A program made the translations under genes and the position numbers. Shown here in pieces: positions 41,724 through 51,551 of a DNA stretch of 64,000 nucleotides (the first letter of the stretch is position 1; the number at the start of each line of letters is the position of its first letter). The DNA is from Prochlorococcus marinus XMU1410. GTDB lineage: Bacteria > Cyanobacteriota > Cyanobacteriia > PCC-6307 > Cyanobiaceae. Location of the stretch: the NCBI RefSeq assembly GCF_017696085.1, contig NZ_JAAORH010000001.1:945864-1009863 (forward strand), read 5' to 3'. The notes beneath the pieces were generated by a model that did no database searches, was not told where the DNA came from, and saw only the letters and a list, made by a program, of their open reading frames with translations.

Positions 41724-43496
41724 CTAGATTCCTACTTGAACATTCCACAAATCAGCATATATTTTGTTCTGATCTAATAGTTTTTCATGTTTTCCGCTTT
41801 CAACTATTTTACCTTTATCAATAACTACGATATTATCCGCATTTTTTATAGTGCTTAATCTATGAGCTATTACTATAGTTGTTCTTTCTTTTGTGATTTT
41901 AGATAACGATTTTTGAATTAAAGCCTCTGTTTCATTATCAACTGAAGCTGTAGCTTCATCTAATATTAATATTGGAGCATCCTTTAAAACAGCTCTCGCC
42001 AAGGCAATTCTTTGACGTTGCCCGCCTGAGAGCCTTTGGCCCCTCTCCCCCACTATAGTTTTATAACCATCTGGTAATTGTTCAATAAATTTATGAGCTT
42101 CCGCAATCTTTGAAGCTTTAATAATATCTTTAATACTTGGGTTGATTGAGCCATAAGCAATATTTTCTTGTACACTGCCATGAAATAAATAAGTTTCTTG
42201 ACTTACTAAAGAGATACATTTTCTTAAATTCCTCAAATTTATTTCTTTAACAGAAACCCCATCCAAGGTTATTGACCCATTATTACTATCGTAAATTCTA
42301 AGTAGTAGTTTTATTATTGTACTTTTCCCAGAACCTGTTAAACCAACAATTCCTAATGTTGAGTTATTTTCAATTTTGAAATTTATATTTTTTAAAGTTA
42401 AATCTCGTCCAGGATAATTAAAATTTACATTATTAAAAATAATTTCTCCTTTAATATCTTTAGGTTCAATTTTTATTTTTCCATCTTTTATTTTTATAGG
42501 CGTATCTATGAGATCAATTACTCTATCTATTGAAGCCATAGATCTTTGAAAATCATCTAAAACATGCCCCAAAGTAGTTAAAGGCCATAACAATCTTTGT
42601 GTAATAAACACTAAAAAACTATAAGTACCTACATCAAGTGTCTTATTCCAAGTTTGGAAACCTCCAATTAACAGAATCGCTATAAAAGCAAATAAAATTG
42701 CAAATCTTATAAGAGGGATAAAAGCAGAAGATAATTTTATTGCAGCCTTATTACTTCTTTGATAATCAAGACTTTCTTTATTTAATCTATTTAGTTCCCA
42801 TTTTTCTTTAGTAAAACTTTTTATGGTTAGAATTCCACTTAAATTATTATTAAGCCTTGATGCCAACAGTCCAGCTTTATTTCTAACATCTCTGTATTTT
42901 GGAGCAAGCTTCCTTTGAAATTTAATTGATCCTAAAAATATAATTGGAATAGGAAAGAAAGCAAATAAAGCGATTTTTGGAGCGACAAAAATCATAGTGC
43001 CCCCAATTATTAAGACAGTTATAAATAACTGAATAATCTGATTAGCCCCTTGGTCTAGAAATCTCTCGAGTTGATTTATATCATCATTCAAAATAGATAA
43101 TAGCCTTCCAGTATTATCATTTTCAAAAAAATCCATATCTAATTCTTGGATATGCTCATAAGCTTTTATTCTTAATTTATGTTGCGATAGCTGAGCCAAA
43201 TTCCTCCATAAAATCGAATATAAATATTCAAAGGAGGATTCACCAGACCAAACTATTCCTGAAGCAAATGCGAGAAAAATCAATTGTGCTGGAACTTCTT
43301 TTATTCCAAAACCAGCAATCCATGAATTCTGTTCCTTAACAACTATATCCACTGCAAGACCAATTATTACAGGGGGAGCTAAATCTAATATTTTATTAAT
43401 TATGGAACTAAGAAAAGCAAAAAATAGTAACCTTCTTTCCTCAATCAGATTTAAATAAAGTCTAATTATTGGATTTTGATTGTTCTTAGAACTCAT
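41724..43496 (-). CDS. ABC exporter (fused membrane and ATPase, MsbA-like)
   Basis: 590 residues. A six-helix type I exporter domain occupies about 1-330. The nucleotide-binding domain follows, with Walker A GLTGSGKST (about 386-394), Q-loop SLVSQETYLF, signature LSGGQRQRIALARA, Walker B ILILDEATAS and H-loop IAHRLSTI. All ATPase motifs are intact. Such half-transporters act as dimers on lipids, peptides or drugs; the substrate is not predictable here. It ends the minus-strand run that starts with the DEAD-box helicase; the small secreted protein gene lies 11 bp upstream. Confidence 0.92.
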   Translation of the reverse strand: MSSKNNQNPIIRLYLNLIEERRLLFFAFLSSIINKILDLAPPVIIGLAVDIVVKEQNSWIAGFGIKEVPAQLIFLAFASGIVWSGESSFEYLYSILWRNLAQLSQHKLRIKAYEHIQELDMDFFENDNTGRLLSILNDDINQLERFLDQGANQIIQLFITVLIIGGTMIFVAPKIALFAFFPIPIIFLGSIKFQRKLAPKYRDVRNKAGLLASRLNNNLSGILTIKSFTKEKWELNRLNKESLDYQRSNKAAIKLSSAFIPLIRFAILFAFIAILLIGGFQTWNKTLDVGTYSFLVFITQRLLWPLTTLGHVLDDFQRSMASIDRVIDLIDTPIKIKDGKIKIEPKDIKGEIIFNNVNFNYPGRDLTLKNINFKIENNSTLGIVGLTGSGKSTIIKLLLRIYDSNNGSITLDGVSVKEINLRNLRKCISLVSQETYLFHGSVQENIAYGSINPSIKDIIKASKIAEAHKFIEQLPDGYKTIVGERGQRLSGGQRQRIALARAVLKDAPILILDEATASVDNETEALIQKSLSKITKERTTIVIAHRLSTIKNADNIVVIDKGKIVESGKHEKLLDQNKIYADLWNVQVGI

Positions 43497-43507
43497 AAAA
43501 ATAATAA

Positions 43508-43801
43508 TTAAATTTTTTTATTATGATTTAAATTTTCTTTAGTTTCTAATTTACATTTTGTTTTTGCATTTTGATGACTTGCAGTTTGCATAAATTCTTC
43601 GTAGTAACAATCACAAGTTTCATTCGCAATTTCTTTACTATATAACATTTCTGCTTTCATCATCTCCTCTTTGACACTCTGAAGACAAAATAATTTTATG
43701 ATTGAATTTTGTTTCGTTTGAGCTAAATGATAACTATTAAAGGAGTTGAATAGTATTATCAGAGTCACAAAAATAAAGGGATTATATTTGCTAGCTTTCA
43801 T
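43508..43801 (-). CDS. Small secreted cysteine-containing hypothetical protein
   Basis: 97 residues. A hydrophobic segment (about 8-27) looks like a signal peptide. The mature part is charged and holds four Cys: one in LFCLQS, a CDC pair in ETCDCYYEEF and one in KTKCKLET. They could form two disulfides in the periplasm. The family is not recognised. The gene sits 9 bp after the DEAD-box helicase and 11 bp before the ABC exporter, so it is almost certainly co-transcribed with both. Codon and base use match its neighbours. Confidence 0.7.
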   Translation of the reverse strand: MKASKYNPFIFVTLIILFNSFNSYHLAQTKQNSIIKLFCLQSVKEEMMKAEMLYSKEIANETCDCYYEEFMQTASHQNAKTKCKLETKENLNHNKKI

Positions 43802-43810
43802 TCTCTATCA

Positions 43811-45592
43811 CTAATTTCTGACTTTAATTTTTTTTAATTTATTTTTAGTTTCTCTATGCAGATCTTTGGGTAAATCTACCAAACTGTAATCATTAAAAAT
43901 CTGTATCTTACCTATGGATCTACCATTTATATTAGTTGAATTACAGATTGAGGATATAATATTTGCAACTCTAACTCCATCAAATTTACCAAAGTTAAAT
44001 TTGTAGGTTTCAAAAGAATCATTTTGATAATTATTTCTTCTATTTGAATTTCTCATACGATTATTACTATTTCTATTTGATCTATTTCGATCAGTATTAT
44101 TTTGTTTATTTATCCAAGAATCATCGTCATTAACAAAAAATGATTTATTACCTATTACTAAATTAATCGCAGCCATTGCAATATTTGAGTCATCCATAGA
44201 GTATTTTTCTTTTAAATTATCTAGTACATCAATAATCAAAGCTTTATTTTCTTCATTTTCATCTTTAGCTAAAGAACTCTCATTAACATTATCTATAAGT
44301 TTCTCCATCCTTTTTTCATTTATTATTTTATTACTTGGTATATTAATTTCTTCAATCTTGGTTCCTGTTGAGTTTTCTAAGTTTCTTAGAAAATGTTTTT
44401 CTCTTTGATTAACAAATAAAATTGCTTCACCTGATCTGCCTGCTCTTCCAGTTCTTCCAATTCTGTGAGTATATGTTTCCTTGTCAAAAGGAAAATCGTA
44501 ATTAACAACAAGTTTTATCCTCTCAACATCTAATCCTCTAGCTGCGACATCAGTTGCAACAAGGATATTAATAAATCCTTTTTTCAATCTGTCTACAGTA
44601 TTTTCTCTTTGATTTTGAGGTATATCTCCATTAAGTACTGCCACAGTATGACCTGAATTCTCTAAAGCTTCAGCTATTGAAGTAGTAAGTAGTTTTGTCC
44701 TAACAAAAATAATTACTCCTTCGTTATTAAGTTCTATTATTCTTTTTAAAGCATCTAACTTATGATGCCTTTGTACATATAGAAATTTTTGCGAAATTAA
44801 TTGAGTTTCTTTTTTGACACTTTTGATTAATATTTCGGCGGGATCATTTAGATATTTTTTTGCTATATTTCTTATCTCACTAGGCATTGTTGCTGAAAAC
44901 AATACCATCTGCTTATTTTCTGGAAGTTGATCTATTATCCATTCAATATCTTCAAGAAAACCCATATTTAACATTTCATCTGCCTCATCTAAAACAAGAC
45001 AATTTATATCTTTAATTTTAAAAGTCCCTTGCCTTATATGATCCATTATTCGGCCTGGGGTTCCAACTACTACGTCAACTTTTCTTTTTAATGCAGAAAT
45101 TTGATTTCGATAGTCGGTTCCTCCATATATTGCAACCGTCTTAAAATTTCTAGATTCAGAACTATAACTTTTAAAAGCTTCTGCCACTTGAGTTGCTAAT
45201 TCTCTTGTAGGAGTCATAACTAAAACCTTGGCATTTAATTCTTTATTATCTGTAAGCTTTTCTATTAATGGTAATGCGAAAGCTGCAGTCTTTCCTGTTC
45301 CTGTTTGTGCTTGGCCCAGTAAATCCCTGCCTAACATTAGTTCAGGAATTGCAGCTTTTTGGATGGGAGTTGGATTTTTATATCCTTTATTTTTTAACGA
45401 GTTTAAGATCGATTGATTAAACCCAAAATCGAGAAATCCGTTCTCATTATTATCTCCTTGCGATACTTCCAATAGTTGAGATTCAATTTCGTTTTTGTTA
45501 TCTAAGTTCTTGAACTCTATTAGGGAAGAATCTTCATTATTAGACTTTTCCCGCTCACTGCCAAGAGAATTACTGTCTTTTTTAAAAGCCAT
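43811..45592 (-). CDS. deaD: DEAD-box ATP-dependent RNA helicase (CsdA/DeaD type)
   Basis: 593 residues. A charged N-terminal extension of about 50 residues precedes the helicase core: Q motif NPTPIQKAA, Walker A AQTGTGKT (95-102), DEAD at 202-205, SAT and HRIGRTGRAGR. After the core comes an Asn/Arg-rich low-complexity stretch (about 505-530) and a DbpA/CsdA-type RNA-binding domain to the end. These enzymes unwind structured RNA for ribosome assembly and cold growth. The upstream 138-bp spacer contains a perfect 10-bp hairpin ending four bases from the ATG (see separate entry). Confidence 0.95.
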   Translation of the reverse strand: MAFKKDSNSLGSEREKSNNEDSSLIEFKNLDNKNEIESQLLEVSQGDNNENGFLDFGFNQSILNSLKNKGYKNPTPIQKAAIPELMLGRDLLGQAQTGTGKTAAFALPLIEKLTDNKELNAKVLVMTPTRELATQVAEAFKSYSSESRNFKTVAIYGGTDYRNQISALKRKVDVVVGTPGRIMDHIRQGTFKIKDINCLVLDEADEMLNMGFLEDIEWIIDQLPENKQMVLFSATMPSEIRNIAKKYLNDPAEILIKSVKKETQLISQKFLYVQRHHKLDALKRIIELNNEGVIIFVRTKLLTTSIAEALENSGHTVAVLNGDIPQNQRENTVDRLKKGFINILVATDVAARGLDVERIKLVVNYDFPFDKETYTHRIGRTGRAGRSGEAILFVNQREKHFLRNLENSTGTKIEEINIPSNKIINEKRMEKLIDNVNESSLAKDENEENKALIIDVLDNLKEKYSMDDSNIAMAAINLVIGNKSFFVNDDDSWINKQNNTDRNRSNRNSNNRMRNSNRRNNYQNDSFETYKFNFGKFDGVRVANIISSICNSTNINGRSIGKIQIFNDYSLVDLPKDLHRETKNKLKKIKVRN

Positions 45593-45596
45593 TTTA

Positions 45597-45625
45597 AATG
45601 CCTAATAATCTTCTGATTAGGCATT
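45597..45625 (-). promoter_or_regulatory. Perfect hairpin over the helicase ribosome-binding region
   Basis: On the minus strand the arms AATGCCTAAT (45616-45625) and ATTAGGCATT (45597-45606) pair over 10 bp around a 9-nt loop (45607-45615). Only four bases separate the hairpin from the helicase ATG at 45592. No T run follows, so it is not a standard terminator of recD. A folded leader here would block ribosome access, and a helicase could open it. An autoregulatory or temperature-responsive role is inference. Confidence 0.6.
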
Positions 45626-45730
45626 CAACAAATATCTAAATTGACTTAAATTGTTGATTAGCCTTACAGAGCCGAATTATTAATCTAACATCTTGGGGTT
45701 AAGATATTACTAATTTCTGAAAAATAAAAT

Positions 45731-47434
45731 TTAATTTAAGTAATATATATTTAAAGATTTTTTCGCTCTTGTAACAGCAGTATAAAATAACCTTCTTTCA
45801 AAATTATCTCTGCAAAAGATATTTTGATTATCTTTTTTTTCTTTTACAGCATATTGATTTCTTCTATAATTTTGGGACCACAAAATGTTTACTTTTTCAG
45901 ATTCACTTCCTTGAGATTTATGAATAGTAATGGCTATTGCTGGTACAACATTTTCTAGATTAGTTGGATCAATTAATGATACAATTTCTTCGTTATTATC
46001 ATTAAATTTTCTAAAAAGATATTTTCTTTTATTTTTTAACCCTATAAGTACTCCGATATCCCCATTTGACAATCCAAGTTCATTATTATTTTTTGTACAC
46101 ATGATCGGAACACCCTCATTAAGAGTTTTAAGGTCATAGGGTTTTTTTTGACCAAAAACAATTTCATTCAAATATTCAACACTCCATATTCCGGAATTTT
46201 TTTCGCATAAAATCAAGTGACTTTGCAAATCGAAAAATATCTTATCTACTAAATCTTTTTCATTTAGCAATAAATTATTAATACTCTCATCAAATATATA
46301 TTTTTTTTTACTTAAATTTGAAGTTGAAATATTTAACTGTTTTAAATAACTTGTAATCGAAAATAGTAGATCTTTTGGAATATCTTTTTCTCTACTCTTT
46401 GAAATAGTAATTTCTTTTGAATTATTATCTTTTTCTAATTCTTTTATCTTTTGATTAAATAAAGAAAAATCATTATTAAATATTAAACTACTAATTAATG
46501 CTATATCTCCAATATTTCTATAAGTTTTTTCTAAATTTACAACACAAGATTTAATTGAACTATTATCGGAATATTCAAACAAATAATTCCATATAGAACA
46601 GTTATTTACTGGAGACAATTGATTTTTATCTCCAACTAAAATAATTTTACAGTCCTTTGCTAGCAAATTTAAAACTGATTCAATCAAATCGATATTAACC
46701 ATTGACATTTCATCAATTATGAAAATATCAAGCTCTTTTAGTTTAAATTTCAACTTAAGAGATTTATTTTGAGAATTTAAAATCCATCTATGTAAAGTTT
46801 GAAATTCTATTTGGTCTAGAAAATTGCTAAAGGAAATATTTTTTTTATCATTAAGAGCTTCTTTTAAACGAGCTGTAGCTTTACCAGTTGGAGCAGATAA
46901 ACCAATATTTAAAAAGTTATCAATTTGAAGGAGTTCTAGTATTAAGTTTATTATTAAAGTGGTTTTACCCGTACCTGGTCCTCCTTGAAGGAAAACTAAG
47001 TTTGAATATTTAAATATGTTTTTAATTTGATCAATTTTATTATTATCTTTATAAATTATTGAGTTCATTAAATTATCGGTATCTATTTTTTTTAGAAATG
47101 AATTAATAACTCTTTCTATCTTTTTTGACCATTTTGATAAGGATAATTTTCTATTTATTAATACGAATGGAGAATGAAGGGAACCAATCAAACCTATATT
47201 TTTTAGAACATCTATATGTTTATTGGGCCAATCATCTTCTAATAATTCAAAGATTATTAAACTATTATCAACATCAATAATAGTTTCACCATTTTTTTCA
47301 AACTCTAATAAAATTCTTAATACATCTTTTACGAAATTTCCATATTTTTTTTCACTAAATTTGAAAATAGCTAAGATTAAATTAAATATATGATCGTATT
47401 GGAACTTTTCAATATCTGTAGTAGTTTTAGTCAT
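45731..47434 (-). CDS. recD: Exodeoxyribonuclease V subunit alpha (RecD)
   Basis: 567 residues (E. coli RecD has 608). An SF1B 5'-3' helicase with N-terminal domain (about 1-130), Walker A GGPGTGKTT (151-159), DEMSMVN Walker B, QLSPV, and the C-terminal IHKSQGSESEKV and YTAVTRAKKSLNIY motifs. It is the fast motor subunit of RecBCD. It begins 1 bp after the recB stop. The protein is very rich in Asn, Lys and Ile, as expected from low GC. Confidence 0.93.
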   Translation of the reverse strand: MTKTTTDIEKFQYDHIFNLILAIFKFSEKKYGNFVKDVLRILLEFEKNGETIIDVDNSLIIFELLEDDWPNKHIDVLKNIGLIGSLHSPFVLINRKLSLSKWSKKIERVINSFLKKIDTDNLMNSIIYKDNNKIDQIKNIFKYSNLVFLQGGPGTGKTTLIINLILELLQIDNFLNIGLSAPTGKATARLKEALNDKKNISFSNFLDQIEFQTLHRWILNSQNKSLKLKFKLKELDIFIIDEMSMVNIDLIESVLNLLAKDCKIILVGDKNQLSPVNNCSIWNYLFEYSDNSSIKSCVVNLEKTYRNIGDIALISSLIFNNDFSLFNQKIKELEKDNNSKEITISKSREKDIPKDLLFSITSYLKQLNISTSNLSKKKYIFDESINNLLLNEKDLVDKIFFDLQSHLILCEKNSGIWSVEYLNEIVFGQKKPYDLKTLNEGVPIMCTKNNNELGLSNGDIGVLIGLKNKRKYLFRKFNDNNEEIVSLIDPTNLENVVPAIAITIHKSQGSESEKVNILWSQNYRRNQYAVKEKKDNQNIFCRDNFERRLFYTAVTRAKKSLNIYYLN

Positions 47435-47435
47435 T

Positions 47436-50400
47436 CTAAAAAAGGTTATCTAAATAATTAATTCTTTTTAAAGGTGCTTTGCTAATAAAAATACCTGGAG
47501 ATATATCTTCAGATCTAGATTTTTCAAATAATTTAAAATCTGGTAATCCCTTTAAAAACAAATAAATATATCCTCCTAGATGTTTATGTGGTTGATAATT
47601 TTTAAGTCGCCACTTTAGTAATCTATGCAATGCTAATAAATAAAGATGAGATTGCAATGGATAATGATGTTTAATCATTTCATTTCTCATGTTTTCATAG
47701 TTATAATTTCTTGGTAAACAATCACTATTATCACTACCAGAAATCAAATTACTTTTCCAATCAATTACCCACCATTTACTATCTTCTAATTTATTTCCTA
47801 CAGGGAAAACACAATCAATACATCCTGAATGAAAACCTTTATTCATAATTTGAAGATCATTTATTTTATTTGCATATTCTTCACCAAATTCATATTCCTG
47901 ATCTAAAAAAAAGCAATTTGATATATCATTAGAATTAATACTTCTACCTTCATAAGATAGGGTTAAATCATATTTGAGTTCCTTAATTAAGTATTCATTT
48001 GGAATATCAACTAGTTTCTTATTTTGTAATTCTCTTCCTAAAGATATATTTATGATTCTTAAAATCGCATCTTTTACTTTAAAAGCCAAAGAAGTATCGA
48101 TTTGATGAAAGTTCAATTCCTCAATAATTAAATCAATTAATTCTTGATTATTATCGTTTCTAAATTCAAATCTTTCTATTATTTTGTGAAGGCAAGTCCC
48201 AGCAATAGTTCCTTTTGGAAATTCACTTAAGGGATTTGGATAAGAAAAATAATTAGGATAATTCTTTGAATTCTTAAAATTAGAATCTTTGATAATTGAT
48301 ATATTATCTTCATAATCCTTATATTGATTAATGACTGCATCAATATTTTTATCTTTACGTATCCAAGAAGAATAACTTGAATAAGAAATAAATTGATCAG
48401 AATTAAATATATTAGATATTTTTTCATTAACGTTATCGATTTTCCAAAGATTATTATTCAATCGATTGGTTTGGAACTTAGAAAAAATTTCTTTTATTTT
48501 CTCTTTTTCTATCCTTACTTCAAAAGTAGGCTTATAAATATTGATATTTTCCAAATTATTAAGTAAATCATTATTTAAAATATTATTTGTATCTTCTAAA
48601 TCATTAAAAACAATAAGTTTGTATTTGCTCCTTGTAAGTGCTACATAAATTAACCTCTCACTCTCTTTAAATAAATCTTCTTCTTCTATTAATTTAAATT
48701 TTTCAACCTTCGCGTAACTATTAGAAATATTAACGTATATATTTCTGTCAATATTTGATTTCCAAAGAGGGCCTTTAATTTTATTTGACTTATTTGAAAT
48801 AATTGAGAGATATGGACATAAGACTATTTCAAATTCAAGGCCCTTACTACTATGAATAGTAGAAAGATTTATTCCATTTTTAAGATTATAATCTTTCGTC
48901 AAAAAATCATCTCCAGTAGAAATTCTTAAAATATGATCTAACTGATTTTTATACCAGTTGAAGACTATATTGAGATCAAAATCATTATTTATTAATTCTA
49001 TTTCAACAATTTCTGAAAGTTGAAATAAATTTGAATTTAAATCTGAATCTTGAATAATCGAGGATGACTTGTAATTTATAAGTAGTTCATTAACAACGTT
49101 TAAAAAACCTTTTTCTCTTAGTTCTTGGGACCAAGTAATGCATTTATTAATTAAAATTTCTAAATTATTACTAATTCCATGATCAAGTAAATCTTCTAAT
49201 TTTATTTCTATAAACTTTGAACTTGCAAGCAAAGTTATATTTTTTAAAGACCTCGGATTTAATAAACATTCAATTAATAAAAATAGTAGAGAACTTGCTT
49301 CTGTATCAAAAATATTTTGTTTATTTTGAATTTTGCATGGGAGATTAAACTGATTTAATTTTTTTTTAAAATCTAAGCATTGTGAATTATTTAATGTAAG
49401 AATCGCAATTTTATTAATATCAATTTCTTTATTATTTAAAATAAAGTTAACTATGTAATGAGTTACAAGATCCTCTATATCAGTCTCTTTTTTTGAAAAT
49501 TCTACAATTTCAAATACATCCTTAAATTTAAATTCAGGATTAATATTTTCATTAATTCTTGAGGTTAATTTACTATAGTTTAGTTGTGATTGTTTAAGTC
49601 CATTCTTATAAAGTTTATTAAGAACATCAATTAACTTTTTTGAGGATCTGTAGTTATCTGTAAGACTAAAAACTTCGATTGCATTAGATCTTGCATCTAA
49701 GTAAGTTTCAATATCTCCACCTCTAAATTTGTAAATCGCTTGTTTTGGATCACCTACGCAAAGTAAAAAATGATTTTTTGTATTAAAGAACTTTTTTATT
49801 AAATTCCACTGAGTAATGTCTGTATCTTGGAACTCATCAACTAAGACACATTTAAACCTTTTTTGAATTTTAGATAAAGTATTACTATTACCAATTTCCG
49901 AATCTAGAAATGTATTTTCTACAGTCTTTATAAGGTCATTGAAGTTGAAAATAGAAGAACTTTTCTTTAATTCAATTAATTTTATATAAGCTAATTGGGT
50001 AAATATTCTTACAAATTCAGTAAAGAAACCTTCTTTTATTTTATAAATTTTTTCTTGTAATAAATTAAATTTAGTAAAATCTAATTTTAGCTTATGTTTA
50101 TTAATTTCTTTAGATATATTTTCAATGTAAAAATATTTAGATAAAAGATCATCCTTAGAGATATCATATATAAAATCAATAACATTTTTAGAATTAAGCC
50201 TTTTGTTAATCTCTTCAATCCAACAATTTATTTGATTGAACTTATCATTTCTTGGTTTTGCAGCATATATTTGACTTTTTCCACCACTCTCCTTAATTAA
50301 TTTTCCCAACTCTATGAGTTTTAAAAATAATTCCTTACCTTTCTTATTCCATTCAAAACAAAACTCGTTCCAATTTAAATAAAAAAATTCATTAAAATAA

Positions 50401-51062
50401 TTATTTAAATCAATAATCTTATATTTATTATTTATTTGCAATTTACAGATATTTTCTTGATCTATATTTTTTAAAATTTCTATAAAAAATGACTTATTGA
50501 TCCTACTTCCAAATCTAGAACTTATTTTTTTTTTGTTGACTGCTGAAATAAGCTCATGATTAAGATTCAGAAAATCATCAATCCACAAATTATCTATTAC
50601 ATCTTTATACAAATTATCAATATTATTCTCAATATTTGAATCTTGTGTTACACCTATTTCAATACTATATTCATCAATAATGTTATTACAAAAAGCATGG
50701 AAAGTAGTTACATTTAACTTATAGAATTGATTTATAAAATTATCAATTTCGGAAATTATTTTTTCCTTAGATTTATCTTTATCCTTAAAATTTAGATACC
50801 AATCCTTAAGAGTATTATCTATCTTACTTTCATTATTACTTTGCAAATATAATTTTAAATTATGAAATCTCGAGAGTATTTTATCTCTTAATTCAGAACA
50901 AGTATTTTTTGTAAAACTTAGCAGTAGTATCTCATCTGGTTGAACTTTTTTTTCCAAAACATTTCTTAAAACTATGTGAGCCAAAGTAAAACTTTTACCA
51001 GTTCCTGCACTTGCTTCTAATAATTTAAACTTATTATCTAATTTAATTTGATTAATATCCAT
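47436..51062 (-). CDS. recB: Exodeoxyribonuclease V subunit beta (RecB)
   Basis: 1208 residues (E. coli 1180). The SF1A helicase has Walker A ASAGTGKS (17-24), VDEFQDTD, GDPKQAIYKFRGGD, TIHSSKGLEFEIV and VALTRSKYKL. The C-terminal nuclease domain keeps the catalytic Asp-x-Lys as Asp1101-Trp-Lys1103 in WWVIDWKSNL, with the upstream metal-site region CIDCVFPVG. Helicase and nuclease therefore look active. With RecC and RecD it resects double-strand breaks and loads RecA. Chi-like sites for this lineage are unknown to me. Confidence 0.95.
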   Translation of the reverse strand: MDINQIKLDNKFKLLEASAGTGKSFTLAHIVLRNVLEKKVQPDEILLLSFTKNTCSELRDKILSRFHNLKLYLQSNNESKIDNTLKDWYLNFKDKDKSKEKIISEIDNFINQFYKLNVTTFHAFCNNIIDEYSIEIGVTQDSNIENNIDNLYKDVIDNLWIDDFLNLNHELISAVNKKKISSRFGSRINKSFFIEILKNIDQENICKLQINNKYKIIDLNNYFNEFFYLNWNEFCFEWNKKGKELFLKLIELGKLIKESGGKSQIYAAKPRNDKFNQINCWIEEINKRLNSKNVIDFIYDISKDDLLSKYFYIENISKEINKHKLKLDFTKFNLLQEKIYKIKEGFFTEFVRIFTQLAYIKLIELKKSSSIFNFNDLIKTVENTFLDSEIGNSNTLSKIQKRFKCVLVDEFQDTDITQWNLIKKFFNTKNHFLLCVGDPKQAIYKFRGGDIETYLDARSNAIEVFSLTDNYRSSKKLIDVLNKLYKNGLKQSQLNYSKLTSRINENINPEFKFKDVFEIVEFSKKETDIEDLVTHYIVNFILNNKEIDINKIAILTLNNSQCLDFKKKLNQFNLPCKIQNKQNIFDTEASSLLFLLIECLLNPRSLKNITLLASSKFIEIKLEDLLDHGISNNLEILINKCITWSQELREKGFLNVVNELLINYKSSSIIQDSDLNSNLFQLSEIVEIELINNDFDLNIVFNWYKNQLDHILRISTGDDFLTKDYNLKNGINLSTIHSSKGLEFEIVLCPYLSIISNKSNKIKGPLWKSNIDRNIYVNISNSYAKVEKFKLIEEEDLFKESERLIYVALTRSKYKLIVFNDLEDTNNILNNDLLNNLENINIYKPTFEVRIEKEKIKEIFSKFQTNRLNNNLWKIDNVNEKISNIFNSDQFISYSSYSSWIRKDKNIDAVINQYKDYEDNISIIKDSNFKNSKNYPNYFSYPNPLSEFPKGTIAGTCLHKIIERFEFRNDNNQELIDLIIEELNFHQIDTSLAFKVKDAILRIINISLGRELQNKKLVDIPNEYLIKELKYDLTLSYEGRSINSNDISNCFFLDQEYEFGEEYANKINDLQIMNKGFHSGCIDCVFPVGNKLEDSKWWVIDWKSNLISGSDNSDCLPRNYNYENMRNEMIKHHYPLQSHLYLLALHRLLKWRLKNYQPHKHLGGYIYLFLKGLPDFKLFEKSRSEDISPGIFISKAPLKRINYLDNLF

Positions 51063-51074
51063 TTCTTTATTAAA

Positions 51075-51548
51075 TTAAACTTTGACCTCATTTTTATAAA
51101 GTAAGTAATTCTTAAATTTATTCACTAAATATTTCTCTTCCAAGGCAATCTTAAATTTAATTATTAAAGCTAAACTTATTGTCAAAAATAAATAATAAAT
51201 AGATAATTTTATTATAAAAACTCCAATGGAAATAAATATTAAAGAATAGTACATAGGATGACGCGTAAATCGATAAATACCTTTGGTAACTAGTTTGCTA
51301 TTTTTTATAGGTCTTGGGAAAGGAGATAAATTTCTACCTAAGTCATTAATTGAAACTAACATTATTATGAAAGCGATTATGATAATTAAAATACCCAGAA
51401 AATAAGAAAAAGGACTGACTTGAATGATTTGTTTTTGTGGAAGAAATGCCCATTGAAAAAAATGAAGACTAATAATAAAGAACTGTAAAAAAACAAGCAT
51501 TAGATCATAAGCAGCTTTAAAAAAATTTTTTAACCGAAATTTAGACAT
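51075..51548 (-). CDS. Isoprenylcysteine carboxyl methyltransferase-like membrane protein inside the rec operon
   Basis: 157 residues with hydrophobic helices near 15-35, 45-64, 96-112 and 115-130. The ICMT/PEMT-type motif GIYRFTRHPMYYSLIFISIG (about 89-108) contains the conserved R-H-P-M-Y. Proteins with this motif methylate isoprenylcysteine, phospholipids or small hydrophobic substrates with SAM. The acceptor here is unknown. The gene lies between recC (3 bp) and recB (12 bp) in one minus-strand run. Nothing suggests a nuclease-related function; co-transcription may be accidental. Confidence 0.82.
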   Translation of the reverse strand: MSKFRLKNFFKAAYDLMLVFLQFFIISLHFFQWAFLPQKQIIQVSPFSYFLGILIIIIAFIIMLVSINDLGRNLSPFPRPIKNSKLVTKGIYRFTRHPMYYSLIFISIGVFIIKLSIYYLFLTISLALIIKFKIALEEKYLVNKFKNYLLYKNEVKV

Positions 51549-51551
51549 TTT

